NCBI GenBank assembly: GCA_963682175.1 | Contig: OY821772.1 | Span: 59,666,925-59,730,924 of the forward strand | Reading direction: 5' to 3' | DNA from: Triglochin maritima | Lineage: Eukaryota; Streptophyta; Magnoliopsida; Alismatales; Juncaginaceae | Length of the DNA: 64,000 nucleotides | In this document: in pieces, positions 1-10,012 of the stretch | Layout of the letters: every line of letters begins with the position of its first letter | Position numbering within the stretch: the first letter of the stretch is position 1 | Made by a program: the position numbers and the translations under genes | The notes under the pieces: model-generated | What the model was told of the DNA's origin: nothing | Seen by the model: the letters and a program-made list of their open reading frames with translations, nothing else | Databases searched by the model: none

Positions 1-1264
1 AAATACAACCATAAACTATGTCTGTGTTTCCCATAGGGAAACCCCGTATGTCAAACTACTAAATATGAATAGAACACATATATGAGACATGATATGAAAA
101 CACAATAAAATATCTCCACCGACACCGTCCAACTGGGTTCTCAGGAAACTCTCTCCCAACCATAGTCGATGCCACATCACGTGCTCACAAGGCACCGCCG
201 GAAAACCATCGGCAACGGGTCTCAAGAGTCCTCTCACCCTAACCCCACAATCACACGTGCACATAAAGGCACCGCCGTAAAACCATCTGCCACGGGTCTC
301 AAGGGTCTTCTCACCCCAACCCTACAAACACATGTGCACACAAGGCACCCGCTCCTCAGAGCCACAACCGTGATCTCTCTCAGGCTGGAATGTCCATACC
401 GTCGCCCCAAAAAGGTCGGGGACCCCTTGCCCCCGAGGCAGATCCAAACCACAACAACACAAGCAACATATACAAAACTAGGCAGAAACGGTCAACCGAA
501 ATCAACAGACGGTCGACCAAAACCCCACAATTATTCCGAAAATAATCGGAATAACCACCAACCGGTCGAATGGCAAAGGGGACCCGTTTGACCGAAAACA
601 ACCAGGCAAAATCCTCTTGTCGCACAAAAAGCACAATCGGTCGACCAAAAAGACAACAAAGGTCGAACGAACTTTAAGTTAAACTTAAGTTATCGGTCGA
701 ACGAGATCTCAGGGCGGTCGACTATTTTGTGTTCTACACCCACAACCGACATAAAACAGTGTTTCGATCGAACGGTAAAGAGGACCCAGTCGACCGAATA
801 CACCCAGAGCTTGCCTAACATGCTTGACTGGTCGACCGCACGAAACATCATTCGACCGGTGCAAGGCAGGCTCCCCAAAATCACACCAACAACGGTCGGC
901 CGATCCACCATTCGGTCGACCGAACACAGCAGAAAACTGCTGAACTGAGGTCCTACGAGTCATTCGACCTACCGTCACCGTTCCAACACCCACACAAACT
1001 AAGGTGAGTATAAAAGCAAGCCTGACATACCTTATAGGCTTGAAGAAGTCTTTGAAGAACCAACGATGATCGCTTCCACGAGCACTTCCTCTCCACGCAT
1101 GTTTTCTCCAGTGAACTCCTCGCCCTCGATCACTTCGACCTCAGCATCCGCCCGAGCACCTCCCAGCCCCACCAAAACCACACCAAACTGGAGCCTCCTG
1201 CTCGCCAAAGGAAGAGAGGTGTGAGCGGGAGAGAGAGAGAGAGATGTACGGGTGAGAGAGTGAG

Positions 1265-1301
<37 letters not shown>

Positions 1302-1410
1302 TAACCTTTTATACTCTTCTCCTCAACCCATCTCAGCCATCCAAACTAATCCTCCTTTAATCCACCACCTAAACACAATTTAAACCATAAGCAAGAATTA
1401 GGATATAACA
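1..1410 (-). mobile_element. Ty3/gypsy (Tekay-like) LTR, truncated by window edge
   Basis: Read on the minus strand, the LTR starts with TGTTATATCC at 1410 and runs off the window. A TATAAAAGG box lies near 1310, followed by the phrase AAGGTATG that also occurs in the LTRs at 45.5, 51.2 and 34.5 kb. Positions 480-930 hold a cluster of GGTCGACC-type palindromes, some exact and many decayed. Positions 30-55 match the 'gcatacggggttcc' segment of the other LTRs, and 170-350 contain about two copies of an ~80-bp tandem repeat. Whether this is a solo LTR or the end of a longer element lies outside the window. Open frames here are not credible genes. Confidence 0.8.
1267..1299. repeat. (GA)n microsatellite in LTR
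   Basis: An uninterrupted GA dinucleotide run lies in the transcribed part of the LTR, next to shorter GA runs at 1224-1244. It is a typical CT/GA tract of a plant LTR leader. Confidence 0.9.
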
Positions 1411-1678
1411 GTAATGATATATTAACCTCTCTGTATTAATCTCAATCAACGTGAATATTGTTCGATATAAAATTTTAAATTTGATATTACTGCCATGGTA
1501 GTTCTAGAGCTTTAAAGATCACTTCCTATTTATCTGACTGGTTGAAAACTCCGAAAACCACAAAAAATTAAAATCATCTTTATATATTGCACGTTGTTTG
1601 TTTCATTTTGTGATTTCATGGTGAATTTCCTTTCTCCTTAATTGGATCAATTACATTATCAAACCAAAACAGTGACCA
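1411..1678. other. AT-rich spacer, no gene seen
   Basis: AT-rich sequence between the gypsy LTR and the solo copia LTR. I see no ORF, RNA gene or clear repeat. Confidence 0.6.
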
Positions 1679-1686
1679 ATATTATC

Positions 1687-2360
1687 TGTTGGAGGACGGG
1701 AGGAGGACGGGGAGCTACTGATCAACCCACCATAGGAGATTACCCGTCTCCGGGGCTACATGGACCGCTGATTGGCGGTCCCCAACCGCCAACTGGCGGT
1801 CTAAAAGGTGCGCCTCGTGTACTGCCTTAGACCACCCTGATCACCATTCATTTTGCCTTCTTTTGATTCCACTAGATCCATTTTTGATCTATGTTACTGG
1901 GGGGCACGAAGGAAAGAAGGTGGCTCTCTACTCACAAAGCAAAAAAATCGATTTTGCAATGCACACTCTTCTTCTTCTTTCTACTCACATACTCACTCTT
2001 TTCTCACACAATTTCGTGGCTCAACTTCTAATGCTTGATATATGTTGTTGTTGTGTTACAAATGATGAATTCTAGTGCTTTATATAGGCACTTACATGAC
2101 CCTACAACTTCCAAACATAAAGACTACATAAACATGATCATTGAAGATCATTACACCCTCTACTTAAATTGCATACATAATTAGGACGAAAATTACTCAA
2201 AAAATGAAAAGACTCTTGTCTCTTCCACTCCCTCAACCTTTTGTCTTCTCATGTGTTGACTCATCTCCTCCTTGATGTGTCATCAAGCATTGATGATGTG
2301 GCGGGTGACTAGGACGCCACATAGGATTAAGTCGCCACATAGGATTAAGTTCAATTCTCA
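1687..2360 (-). mobile_element. Solo LTR of copia family A
   Basis: This 674-bp sequence matches the two LTRs of the copia element at 29797-33701. On the plus strand it begins TGTTGGAGGACGGG and ends TTCAATTCTCA, the reverse of a TGAGAATTG...CCAACA LTR. It is flanked by ATATTATC at 1679-1686 and 2361-2368. If the three bases next to the PPT belong to the LTR, the target duplication is the usual 5 bp (TTATC). No internal sequence follows, so it is a solo LTR. A pair of near-palindromes of the ACCGCCAATTGGCGGT class lies at about 1764-1803. The TATATAAAGC box reads on the minus strand near 2082. Confidence 0.88.
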
Positions 2361-2490
2361 ATATTATCAGCACCCTCTAAAAAAAATCAAATGATCGAAA
2401 CAGGAAGATTTTCGGCTTTTGAGCGAATTGATGCTAGAATGAAATAAGGCTGAGTGGTGATTCTGGTAAAGGAATCCCCAATATAAAATA

Positions 2491-2554
2491 CTGAACTGCT
2501 AAACATCGCCCCAAAATTACTTAAATCGCCCCTTGAAATTACCAAATTGCCCTT
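2491..2554 (+). repeat. MULE left terminal inverted repeat
   Basis: The 64-bp arm starts CTGAACTGCTAAAC and pairs with 8760-8823. It is immediately preceded by the TATAAAATA target duplication. The arm ends less than 90 bp before the mobile-domain start codon, so it probably carries that gene's promoter. Confidence 0.93.
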
Positions 2555-2637
2555 CCTCCTATTTTTGCTTATATATCTCACAATTTCACTCTTTTTTCAA
2601 AACTTTCTCTTCCTATACCTACTACACAAGATTACGA

Positions 2638-5325
2638 ATGTCTCGGAGGCCAGGGAAGCAGCCAGCAGTTCCCCCGGTGTACCCGTATGAGGTAACATTA
2701 CGTTATTTATTTGTTTTTAAAAAAAAAAAAAAAAGTCGTCGGCGTCCGAGGGAGACGCCCCCCGCATGGGGCGGGCGTCCGAGGAAGCCGCTCCCCCTAT
2801 GGGGGGAGCGGCTTCCGAGGACGCCCGACCCATGCGGGGGGCGTCTCCCTCGGACGCCGACCCGAAGCGGGCGACATCTGCGGAAGACGTCTCCCCGATG
2901 GGGGAGACGTCTTCCGAAGACGTCTCCCCGTAGGAGGAGGCGTCTGCGACAGACGCCTCCACCTTGCGGGAGGCGTCTGTCGCAGACGCCTCCTCCTTTT
3001 TTGTTTTTTTAATTAATAAATATCATAATTACTTTAATAAATAGTGATAAATCAAAAAAATTAATTTAACAAATTCTTATTAAGTTTAACATTTGTGATA
3101 TTTAGTTTTAACAAATTTTGATTTAGTTTAACAATTGTTTTAATTTAGTTTAACAAATTTTGATTTAGTTTAACAATTTTGATAATTAAGTTTAACAAAT
3201 TTTGATTTAGTTTAACAATTTTGATAAATATGATAATTTAGTTTAACAAATTTAACAAATTTGTATTTAAAATTTCAATAAATAGTCATCGGGTCACAGT
3301 GGAGGGAGAGGCAAGTCGATACCATTACACGCCTTCCGTTCTTTAGAGGATGATTCAGCACCGCGTCATCCACGTAGACGGGGGATATCTGCTTCGGTCA
3401 GGAGGGAGAGGGAGGCATTACGTCGTCGTGAGGAGGAGGATGATTCCTTCGATGATGAGCATGTGGATAGTTTCGACGACGAGAGCGACGATGATGGCCC
3501 GTATGATGTGCGGCCGGAGGTGGAGAGGCAGGGGGATTATAGCGGAGGACGTGGTCGAGCGGGTACTTCTACTTCCGCCGGATGGATGGTGTGGAAGGGT
3601 AGGGGTGGGAGGTTTACGGCCGGGGATTCGAGCTCGTGCACTGTTGATCCCCGCGCTCAGAAGAAGAAGAGGGTCCAGGACGATTCTTGGATCGTGAGCA
3701 ATATGACGCCTGGTGGTCCTTTAGATGGGAGCGTCATTCCTAGTTTCTGGGGTCACATTGCTAGACGGATCTGGGACGGAGAGGATCGGAAGGTTCTGAA
3801 GTGCCAGAATCGGCACAGAGCCTGTACAGCACTACAGGGTTGGCGGTCTACACTGAGTGCTGATATCAGAGAGGAGATTAGTGCCACGCATTTGGGGCAC
3901 TTACCGTACAGCATGTTCCCTTATCTCGACATGCCTTTGATTTCGGCGTTTGTGGAGCGGTGGCAGCCTGACACCAACACTTTCCACATGCCTTTCGGAG
4001 AGATGACGATCATGCTTCACGATGTTTTCCAGATCCTGCGACTTCCTGTGGATGGTCGTCTGGTTAGTGCTCAGGGGTCGACGTCTGAGCTGAGGTGTTA
4101 TGTGGCAGAGTTGCTTGGTGTCACACCTGATGGTCTGGCGAGAGATACAGCTTTATGGAGTGGTGGTGGTGTCGGCATCGACTCCCTTGAGGACCTATGC
4201 AGACGGGCACGACCTCCGCGGGCCGATGATACACAGTTGACGGCGTACCTATTCTTGATGCTCGGAGCCGTCTTGTTTGTCGACAAGAGTGGTTGTCGGA
4301 TCAGACCACGCGATCTACTGGAGGCTAGGGACCCGGAGACCGTTCGTGAGTACTCGTGGGGGTCAGCGACGTTGGCATACCTGTACCGGCAGCTTGGGAT
4401 AGCTAGCCGTGCGGATTGTTCTGGGATTGCAGGTTGTCTTACGCTGCTGCAGGCGTGGATATACGAGTACTTTCCTGCATTCTGCCCGCATCGTGAGCGG
4501 AAGATTATCGACGAGGGTCATCCACGTTCGGGTATGTGGGTTGTCCGGAGCGAGGACAAGAGCGATGGACGATTGCGTTCCATCCGCGCACGGCTAGATC
4601 AGATGACTGCATCAGAGGTATCAAACTTTACACCATTTATTTAATTTTAAGATGTATTATTATTAATGTGTTAAACTTTAGGTGGAGTGGTTACCCTATG
4701 GTCCTGACCCAGCAGCGGATGTCCCGAGGACTTTATTGATGGGTCTTATTCGTTATCGGGATATCATAGAGCCTTATATGCCCGATCGGGTCTTGCGTCA
4801 GTTAGGATATGTTCAGGTGATCCCGGTTGACATTCCGACACCAGAGCATGCGGTGCGGCCTGCGACAGCAGCGACGTACGACGTCAGGTTCCCCGCTTCT
4901 ACAGCGGAATCGACTTGGCGGACATTTCCGAGATCATGCCGATTGTTTCTTGGCGACTTCAGACGTAGTCGCGACCCCTCCGAGTGTGATGCACGTTATC
5001 TTGATTGGTTCGGTAGTTACTCACATCCTATCATCGTCCGTGGTGCCTCCCGGAGAGCAGATCGACCACCAGATAGGACGTGTGGCGATCTGGTAATTTT
5101 TTCATTTTATCTATATTTATTTGTACCGTATAATTTGTTAATGTACGCTAATGTTAATGTTATGTGCAGTGGATGGGTAAGATGATACGGGCTGTAGACC
5201 CAATCTTGCAGATGAGGGATGAGCTGCCAGACGATGCCAGAGCTGCATGCGGAGATGTGGATCAGATCATACAGTCATGGCATACTCAGTTAGGCATCTC
5301 CGACCATGATTCGGATGATGAGTAG
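2638..5325 (+). CDS. Plant mobile domain (PMD/MAIN-like) protein in MULE
   Basis: Four-exon model: 2638-2691, 3286-4617, 4682-5092, 5170-5325, all introns GT-AG and phase 0, giving about 650 residues. The start ATG follows the TIR and opens a basic N-terminus (MSRRPGKQP). Next come an Arg/Glu/Asp-rich low-complexity stretch (about residues 40-110) and a plant mobile domain (about 200-500) with the family phrases FPYLDMPLISAFVERW, TFHMPFGEMTIMLHDV and LRLPVDG. The C-terminus is acidic (SDHDSDDE). PMD proteins include the Arabidopsis MAIN/MAIL1 group, nuclear proteins linked to silencing and genome stability; PMD genes also ride on MULEs and some retroelements. Here the gene lies wholly between the TIRs, opposite the transposase. 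Its function for the element is unknown. The first exon and long first intron are inferred from splice signals and reading frame only. Confidence 0.82.
2738..2996. repeat. GC-rich hairpin cluster in PMD intron 1
   Basis: Three strong inverted repeats lie in tandem inside intron 1. The first has arms of about 60 bp (2738-2797 and 2801-2861) around a 3-bp loop with only a few mismatches. The second spans 2882-2914 with 15-bp arms. The third has arms 2934-2960 and 2968-2996 around a 7-bp loop. They reuse GACGTCT, GGCGTCT and AGACGCC words. The block follows an A-tract and is extremely GC-rich within an AT-rich intron. It stays open in one frame, but the predicted peptide is an Arg/Pro artefact of the repeat. 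Confidence 0.9.
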
Positions 5326-5660
5326 GCTGATCTGTTGTACCGTACTCTTAGTATTTGCATTTATATTTGTTTATCTGTTGTACGCTTAGTATTTGTGTTT
5401 GCTTATCTGTGGTACGCTTAGTATTTGCATTTATATTTGTTTATCTGTTGTACGCTTATTGTTTGTATTTGTGTTTTGCTTATCTGTTGTACCCTTATTA
5501 TTTGTATTTGTGTTTGATAACCTTTCGTACTATTATATATAATGCAAATAAAGCAAACATATCAAAACATATTACATAATAAAGCAACACTATATAATGT
5601 ACAAACATATCAAAACATATTACATAATTATACAAACATATCAAAACATATTACATAATT
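5326..5660. repeat. Convergent 3' region with tandem repeats in MULE
   Basis: Two repeat blocks separate the convergent genes. At 5330-5520, a motif of the type TTATCTGTTGTACGCTTAGT recurs about five times with variable spacing. At about 5558-5660, the motif ACATATCAAAACATATTACA occurs three times. The last copy overlaps the stop codon of the OTU exon (5641-5643). The region probably supplies the 3' ends of both transcripts. Confidence 0.75.
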
Positions 5661-8600
5661 GTTGCCAATATGCTATCCTATGTTGGTACTCCAGCTCCCA
5701 TCCAATAACACTCTCATCTCGTATTTGATACCACAGAGTCGCTATAGGAGGTACGGGGAATCCCTCATTCAATTCCAAACGAATGTAATGAGCGTAACTC
5801 CCTAAATGAGCAATAATCAACTCTCTGCACGGTCTCGTCACGGTAGGCGGACTCTCCCAAGGTAGAACTGTAAGACATGGGTACAACGAACCATCATTTC
5901 CGAGAGAGAAGAACATAACTGCACACTTGTAAAAATTTGCAATGGGAAACAAGTCCGTCCACGTCTCCATATAGTGATTCTCGCCACAAGGTCCCCCGCC
6001 CCAAGTAATCCGGTGACGAGCCTCCGCCACACCGTCGTAGTATACGTGCTCATAAAAAGATGGGTTCGCAGCTATCTCATTTGAAATCGAACGACGGGCG
6101 AGTTGCCAATTGTCTTCACCACCGTGGAAAACATCGGCGACACATCGAAATCCACAGTTTCCATCAGCACGTACATCATTCCACTGGTGTAGGAATGGCA
6201 TAATGATTCCTGGAATTCTATCTCCATATGGGAAGTCGTCTACGTCAGCCCGCCCAGTCACTACAATATGAACAAAAAATACAGTTAGATATAATAACAA
6301 AAGATACATATTTACTGAAATAAATAACAAAATTATAATAATAATAAATGTAAGGATGGTATACCTGATCCTCCTCTCACTGACGAAGAACCAGAAGATC
6401 GACCACGACCTTTGCTTCCACTACCGGAAGAACGACCACGACCTCTACTCCCACTACCTGAAGATCGACCACTACCTCGCTCTGCATACTCAAACGCACT
6501 AGGGTCCCGTCGTGTCGACTTTCCCCTTGGTCGACCTCGTAGCTTTGTTTTTACTGCAGGCTCTTTCAAATTCGAATGTTCGGGGTGTAGCTGCTCGAAT
6601 AAAACCCGAGAGGCAGATCGAATTACGGTAGGGTCACTTCCTGCAATCTCATCAACCAGACTGCGAAAATGTTCGGCGTCTTGAGCTGCCTGAGACACAA
6701 ACTCTGCGTTCCCGGCTCCTTCCCCAATGACAAGTGTCCTCCAGAACGAATGAATCTGCTCTAAGTAAATTCCGTTTTCTGATTCAAGACATCCACGGAT
6801 GGTACATGCGCAAGGTATCCCATGAGAAGTCAGAAAAGCGCACTCGCAACGATATTCAACTTCATCATCTAACTGTTGCATTCTCTTCACCTCCTGACTC
6901 AGCAACTGCAAACAGTGATGCGAAACTCTACCATTTATGTGACGATATAGAGCATGTCCGAAATTAGTCAAATTTCGCCGTCTCGAGTCTTCAAGAAAGT
7001 TTCGAATATTCGTCAGCTGCATTTCAGTAGCCGCGTTGACGCGCTCGAAAAGAGTGTCCAGAGCTGCAGTCGATGTAGAAATCCACTCTTTTAGAGCCGA
7101 ATGAGCACTTTCGACCCTACAATTCGTGGTGTTCCCAAAATGAAGGACTTTGTTCGTCCAATTCAGCACAAACTTTTCTTTATGCACCAACCACGTGGTG
7201 TCCAGATACTCCGTGATAGCCGGCCACGATCTATACAAATCTTTCAGAGCATACACAGCTCTATCATACTCGGCTTCTGAAGTAGAAAGCATGATCTTCC
7301 TCCATCTTCCACGCCTCAAAGTCTCTGCCATCTCCTTATTCTTGCCGAATACGTGGTATGCGTAATTCAATACGTCTTTGTTGATGTGCCATGTGCAGAG
7401 TAAATGAGCAGAGTCAGGAAAAACCTCTCTCACTGGTCGCATAAGGCCTAACTCCCGGTCTGTTATTATTGCAGTCGGGCTGACAGTCCCCAATAACAGA
7501 TCTCTCAACTTCTCCATCACCCACAAATAACTGGTGTAAGATTCATCCATCAAAATCGCATATCCAATAAGGAAATTCATGTTTGCTGGTGTGACCCCAA
7601 TCATTTCGAACAAAGGCATCTTATACTTGTTCGTCTTGTAAGTCGAATCCATGCAGATAACGAAAGGATATGTCCGCAACAACTGGACTGACGTCGGATG
7701 TGCCAAAAAAGCGTGAGTTACGACATCAGTTTCTGGATCCGCCATAATCCAATGTAAGTACTCACACTGCACTGCTTGGTAGAGAAACTGCTGGACGGGA
7801 TTCCGATCTTCAGATTTTGTCCTCCTCATGTAATCTCTGAAATTATAAATATGCCTTTGATTTGGATTGTCCTCCGGGAATTTTTCTTTTACTGCCTTCA
7901 AGATGTTCCGTGGTTTTGCTTGCGCCTCTGTCATATCACGAACAATCTTCTTCGCCCCAGAACTTAGACCACTAATTTGACGATGACCCTCTGGATAAAC
8001 TGCCAGTCTGTGGTTGTGATGTCCGTGAGCACTATTATAAACCACAACCCATCCATCACGATCTCGTCGCTCCACCACTTTTATTAAGAAACGGCAACCG
8101 CAACCCTTTCTTTTGGTGTTTCTTCGAAGTGCAGTATCCATATCCCGAGACTCCATTTGATTTCGCCGGTCGCATCTCAAATAACAATCCATCCGACTAT
8201 CTGATCTTGTTTTGTACGACGACACGACCAAAAAAAACTCAGCTCCGATAGCTACTTGTTTGGCCCATTTACATGCTTCATCGATTGTTTCAAAGATTTG
8301 TGTAGTTTGAAATAACTCACTGTAATCCACTCCATCACCACCGAAATCTGGAACCTACAAAAATATATTCAAAATTAAAAAAATTAAAAAATAAATTCGA
8401 AATTAAAAAAATTAAAAAATAAACTCGAAATTAAAAAAACAAAATCAAAAAAAAAAAAGGCGTCTGTGTTAGACGCCTGCCCCATGGATGGGGCGTCTGT
8501 GTTAAACGCCTCCATTGTGTAGGCGTCTGCGTTAGACGCCTCTGCCATGGGGAGGGCGTCCTACGCAGACGCCCTCACCATGGGGGAGGCGTCTAATGCA

Positions 8601-8667
8601 GACGCTCGGCCCAAAAATTTCCCCGCGCCAGGCTTACCTCACCCGATGCATCACCCTCGCCAGACAT
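5641..8667 (-). CDS. MULE transposase spliced to OTU protease domain
   Basis: Model on the minus strand: exon 1 8667-8638, exon 2 8354-6365, exon 3 6260-5641, introns GT-AG, about 879 residues. After a 10-residue first exon comes a FAR1-like zinc-finger region, then the MULE DDE domain with CMDSTYKTN, ITDRELGL, CTWHINKD and RVESAH. A SWIM-like motif follows (CECAFLTSHGIPCACTI, ending CxC rather than the usual CxH). The exon ends in a basic Ser/Gly/Arg tail with three GRGRSSGS-type repeats. The 104-bp intron keeps frame into an OTU domain (about residues 690-860) with catalytic-type DGNC (RADGNCGFRC) and a late His (SYAHYIRLEL). The transposase would cut and join DNA at the TIRs; OTU proteins are cysteine deubiquitinases. 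Plant MULE proteins with OTU domains exist, often misnamed in databases. Unspliced, the OTU frame would lack an ATG near the domain, which favours the fusion. Confidence 0.85.
8459..8606. repeat. GC-rich short-palindrome cluster in transposase intron 1
   Basis: About five palindromic units of the form GGCGTCTGYGTTAGACGCC, some joined by CCATGG-containing spacers, lie in the first intron of the transposase gene. They mirror the hairpin cluster of the opposite gene's first intron and share its GGCGTCT/AGACGCC words. Confidence 0.88.
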
Positions 8668-8759
8668 TTTCGTGGTGTTTTTACTGATAAATTATGAATA
8701 TACAAGACCATAGGCCTTATTTATAGACACGGGACGATTTGGGTATTAAATATATTGTT

Positions 8760-8823
8760 AAGGGCAATTTGGTAATTTCAAGGGGCGATTTAAGTAGTTT
8801 TGGGGCGACGTTTAGTAGTTCCC
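8760..8823 (-). repeat. MULE right terminal inverted repeat
   Basis: Its reverse complement begins GGGAACTACTAAACGTCGCC and matches the left arm over 64 bp. TATAAAATA follows at 8824-8832. The transposase start codon lies about 95 bp inside. Confidence 0.93.
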
Positions 8824-8832
8824 TATAAAATA

Positions 8833-9734
8833 TTATTAGGGATTGGTAAGTATCGGCACTTGCACACAATGAAGATAAAAGAACATTGTACACACCGACA
8901 CAGTTTTATCCTTTAGGTGAATGGCACCAACAATGTATGTCAACTAATACACAAAAAAGAAGTTACAACTTACAAGAAATCAGAATCAGTTACATATTTA
9001 TAGGAAAATCGTGTGAACCCTTAACAGAGATTTAATTAAAATCCCAGGATCCATTCACATCTATTTGAAATCCATTAATATTCCTGAAATTTAAATTGTT
9101 TTCCACTTGATTGGCTTTGCCTTTTGTGAGTTTTGTTTACTCGTACTAGTTAAATTATGTATTATAATAAAAAAATTCCATATTTGGTAATCTTTTGCCT
9201 TTTGGTCTTTTATGGAAGTACTTGATAGATGAAAATTTTATTTTTTTCATCTATGATGTCGTTTTTTGTTAATAAAAATGGTATCACGTGTGTTTTTTTG
9301 TCTCATATTTTTCCAAATAAATTTTTCATCTTTATGTTCTTCAATTTATTTATTTTAGTGATTATATCAAAACAAATCCTAAAATATAACATAGTTGCAT
9401 AATTACATCAACACCAAATACAAGCCATTTTTCACTTGATAAATTTATATTGCTCTTCTTGAGTGCATGAAAAACTAGAATTGATGATCTTTTCAAGTGT
9501 GTGAACATCAGGTGAATGGGTTTTGTCACTACTCGCATTCAAACTAATAAAATTAATAAAATTCAAATGTTTGAAAAAATATCTTATTTCATGGAAAATC
9601 TATTTGCAAGTGTTACAGTTGTCATAATGATTTTTTTAGCCTTGCTATATCATAGTGTTCATTTAAGGGCTCAAATCCAAAAACTCAACTTTGTTCTTCA
9701 ATAGAACAGTTAGTTTTGTGCTTTCAAAACCTGT
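8833..9734. other. AT-rich spacer, no gene seen
   Basis: The sequence that flanked the MULE insertion site, followed by AT-rich DNA. There are no convincing coding or RNA features. Confidence 0.55.
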
Positions 9735-10012
9735 GTGAAACGGTTGACTGATAATTTTGCGACAATGAGTTCTAGAAAAGTAATCGATCAGCCGATTCGA
9801 TCAACCGATTTATTCTGGATAGAGCCAGATTGATTGTTTTACTTTTCTCACATGTTGGGACGATCGCTCGGCTTTCGGTTGACTGAAATCCTAGTTCCAG
9901 ATGACCAAAAGCTATTCGGTTGTCCTATTAGCAAATTCCAGAGTCATTTCATCATTTATTGGAACTTCAACTTAGGTTGACTAATTGACAAACGGTCAAC
10001 CTTTTCGGGTGA
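9735..10012. repeat. Decayed GGTTGACC-type palindrome array
   Basis: Words such as CGGTTGACTGA, GATCAACCGAT and ACGGTCAACC recur with spacings like the GGTCGACC arrays of the LTRs elsewhere in the window. No exact GGTCGACC remains. The block probably belongs to a very old LTR whose termini I cannot find. Confidence 0.45.

Larger units (their letters stand above)
2491..8823. mobile_element. Autonomous Mutator-like element (MULE)
   Basis: The element is 6333 bp. Its 64-bp terminal inverted repeats (2491-2554 and 8760-8823) differ at about 5 positions, and a perfect 9-bp target duplication, TATAAAATA, lies at 2482-2490 and 8824-8832. A 9-bp duplication is the Mutator hallmark. Each TIR leads into a short first exon and then an intron holding GC-rich hairpins. 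The left gene encodes a plant mobile domain protein; the right gene encodes a MULE transposase joined to an OTU domain. Both genes read inward and converge at about 5.3-5.6 kb. Neither has an internal stop in the exon model used, so the copy looks recent and potentially active. TIR, target duplication and coding content agree. Confidence 0.95.

Noticed and set aside
169..591. 140-codon ORF near the window start
   Set aside because: It lies on the antisense strand of an LTR over an 80-bp tandem repeat and palindromes; no similarity is seen.
480..930. GGTCGACC array as a CRISPR-like or satellite array
   Set aside because: The window is eukaryotic, the repeat is 8-10 bp with irregular spacing and no conserved spacer length, and it lies inside LTRs.
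2692..3012. Open frame through the MULE hairpin block on both strands
   Set aside because: The Arg/Pro- and Ala/Ser-rich products are artefacts of GC-rich inverted repeats; splice signals at 2692 and 3285 make this an intron.
4098..4286. Minus-strand ORF inside the PMD gene and similar antisense frames in gag and pol
   Set aside because: Shadow frames of well-supported coding exons.
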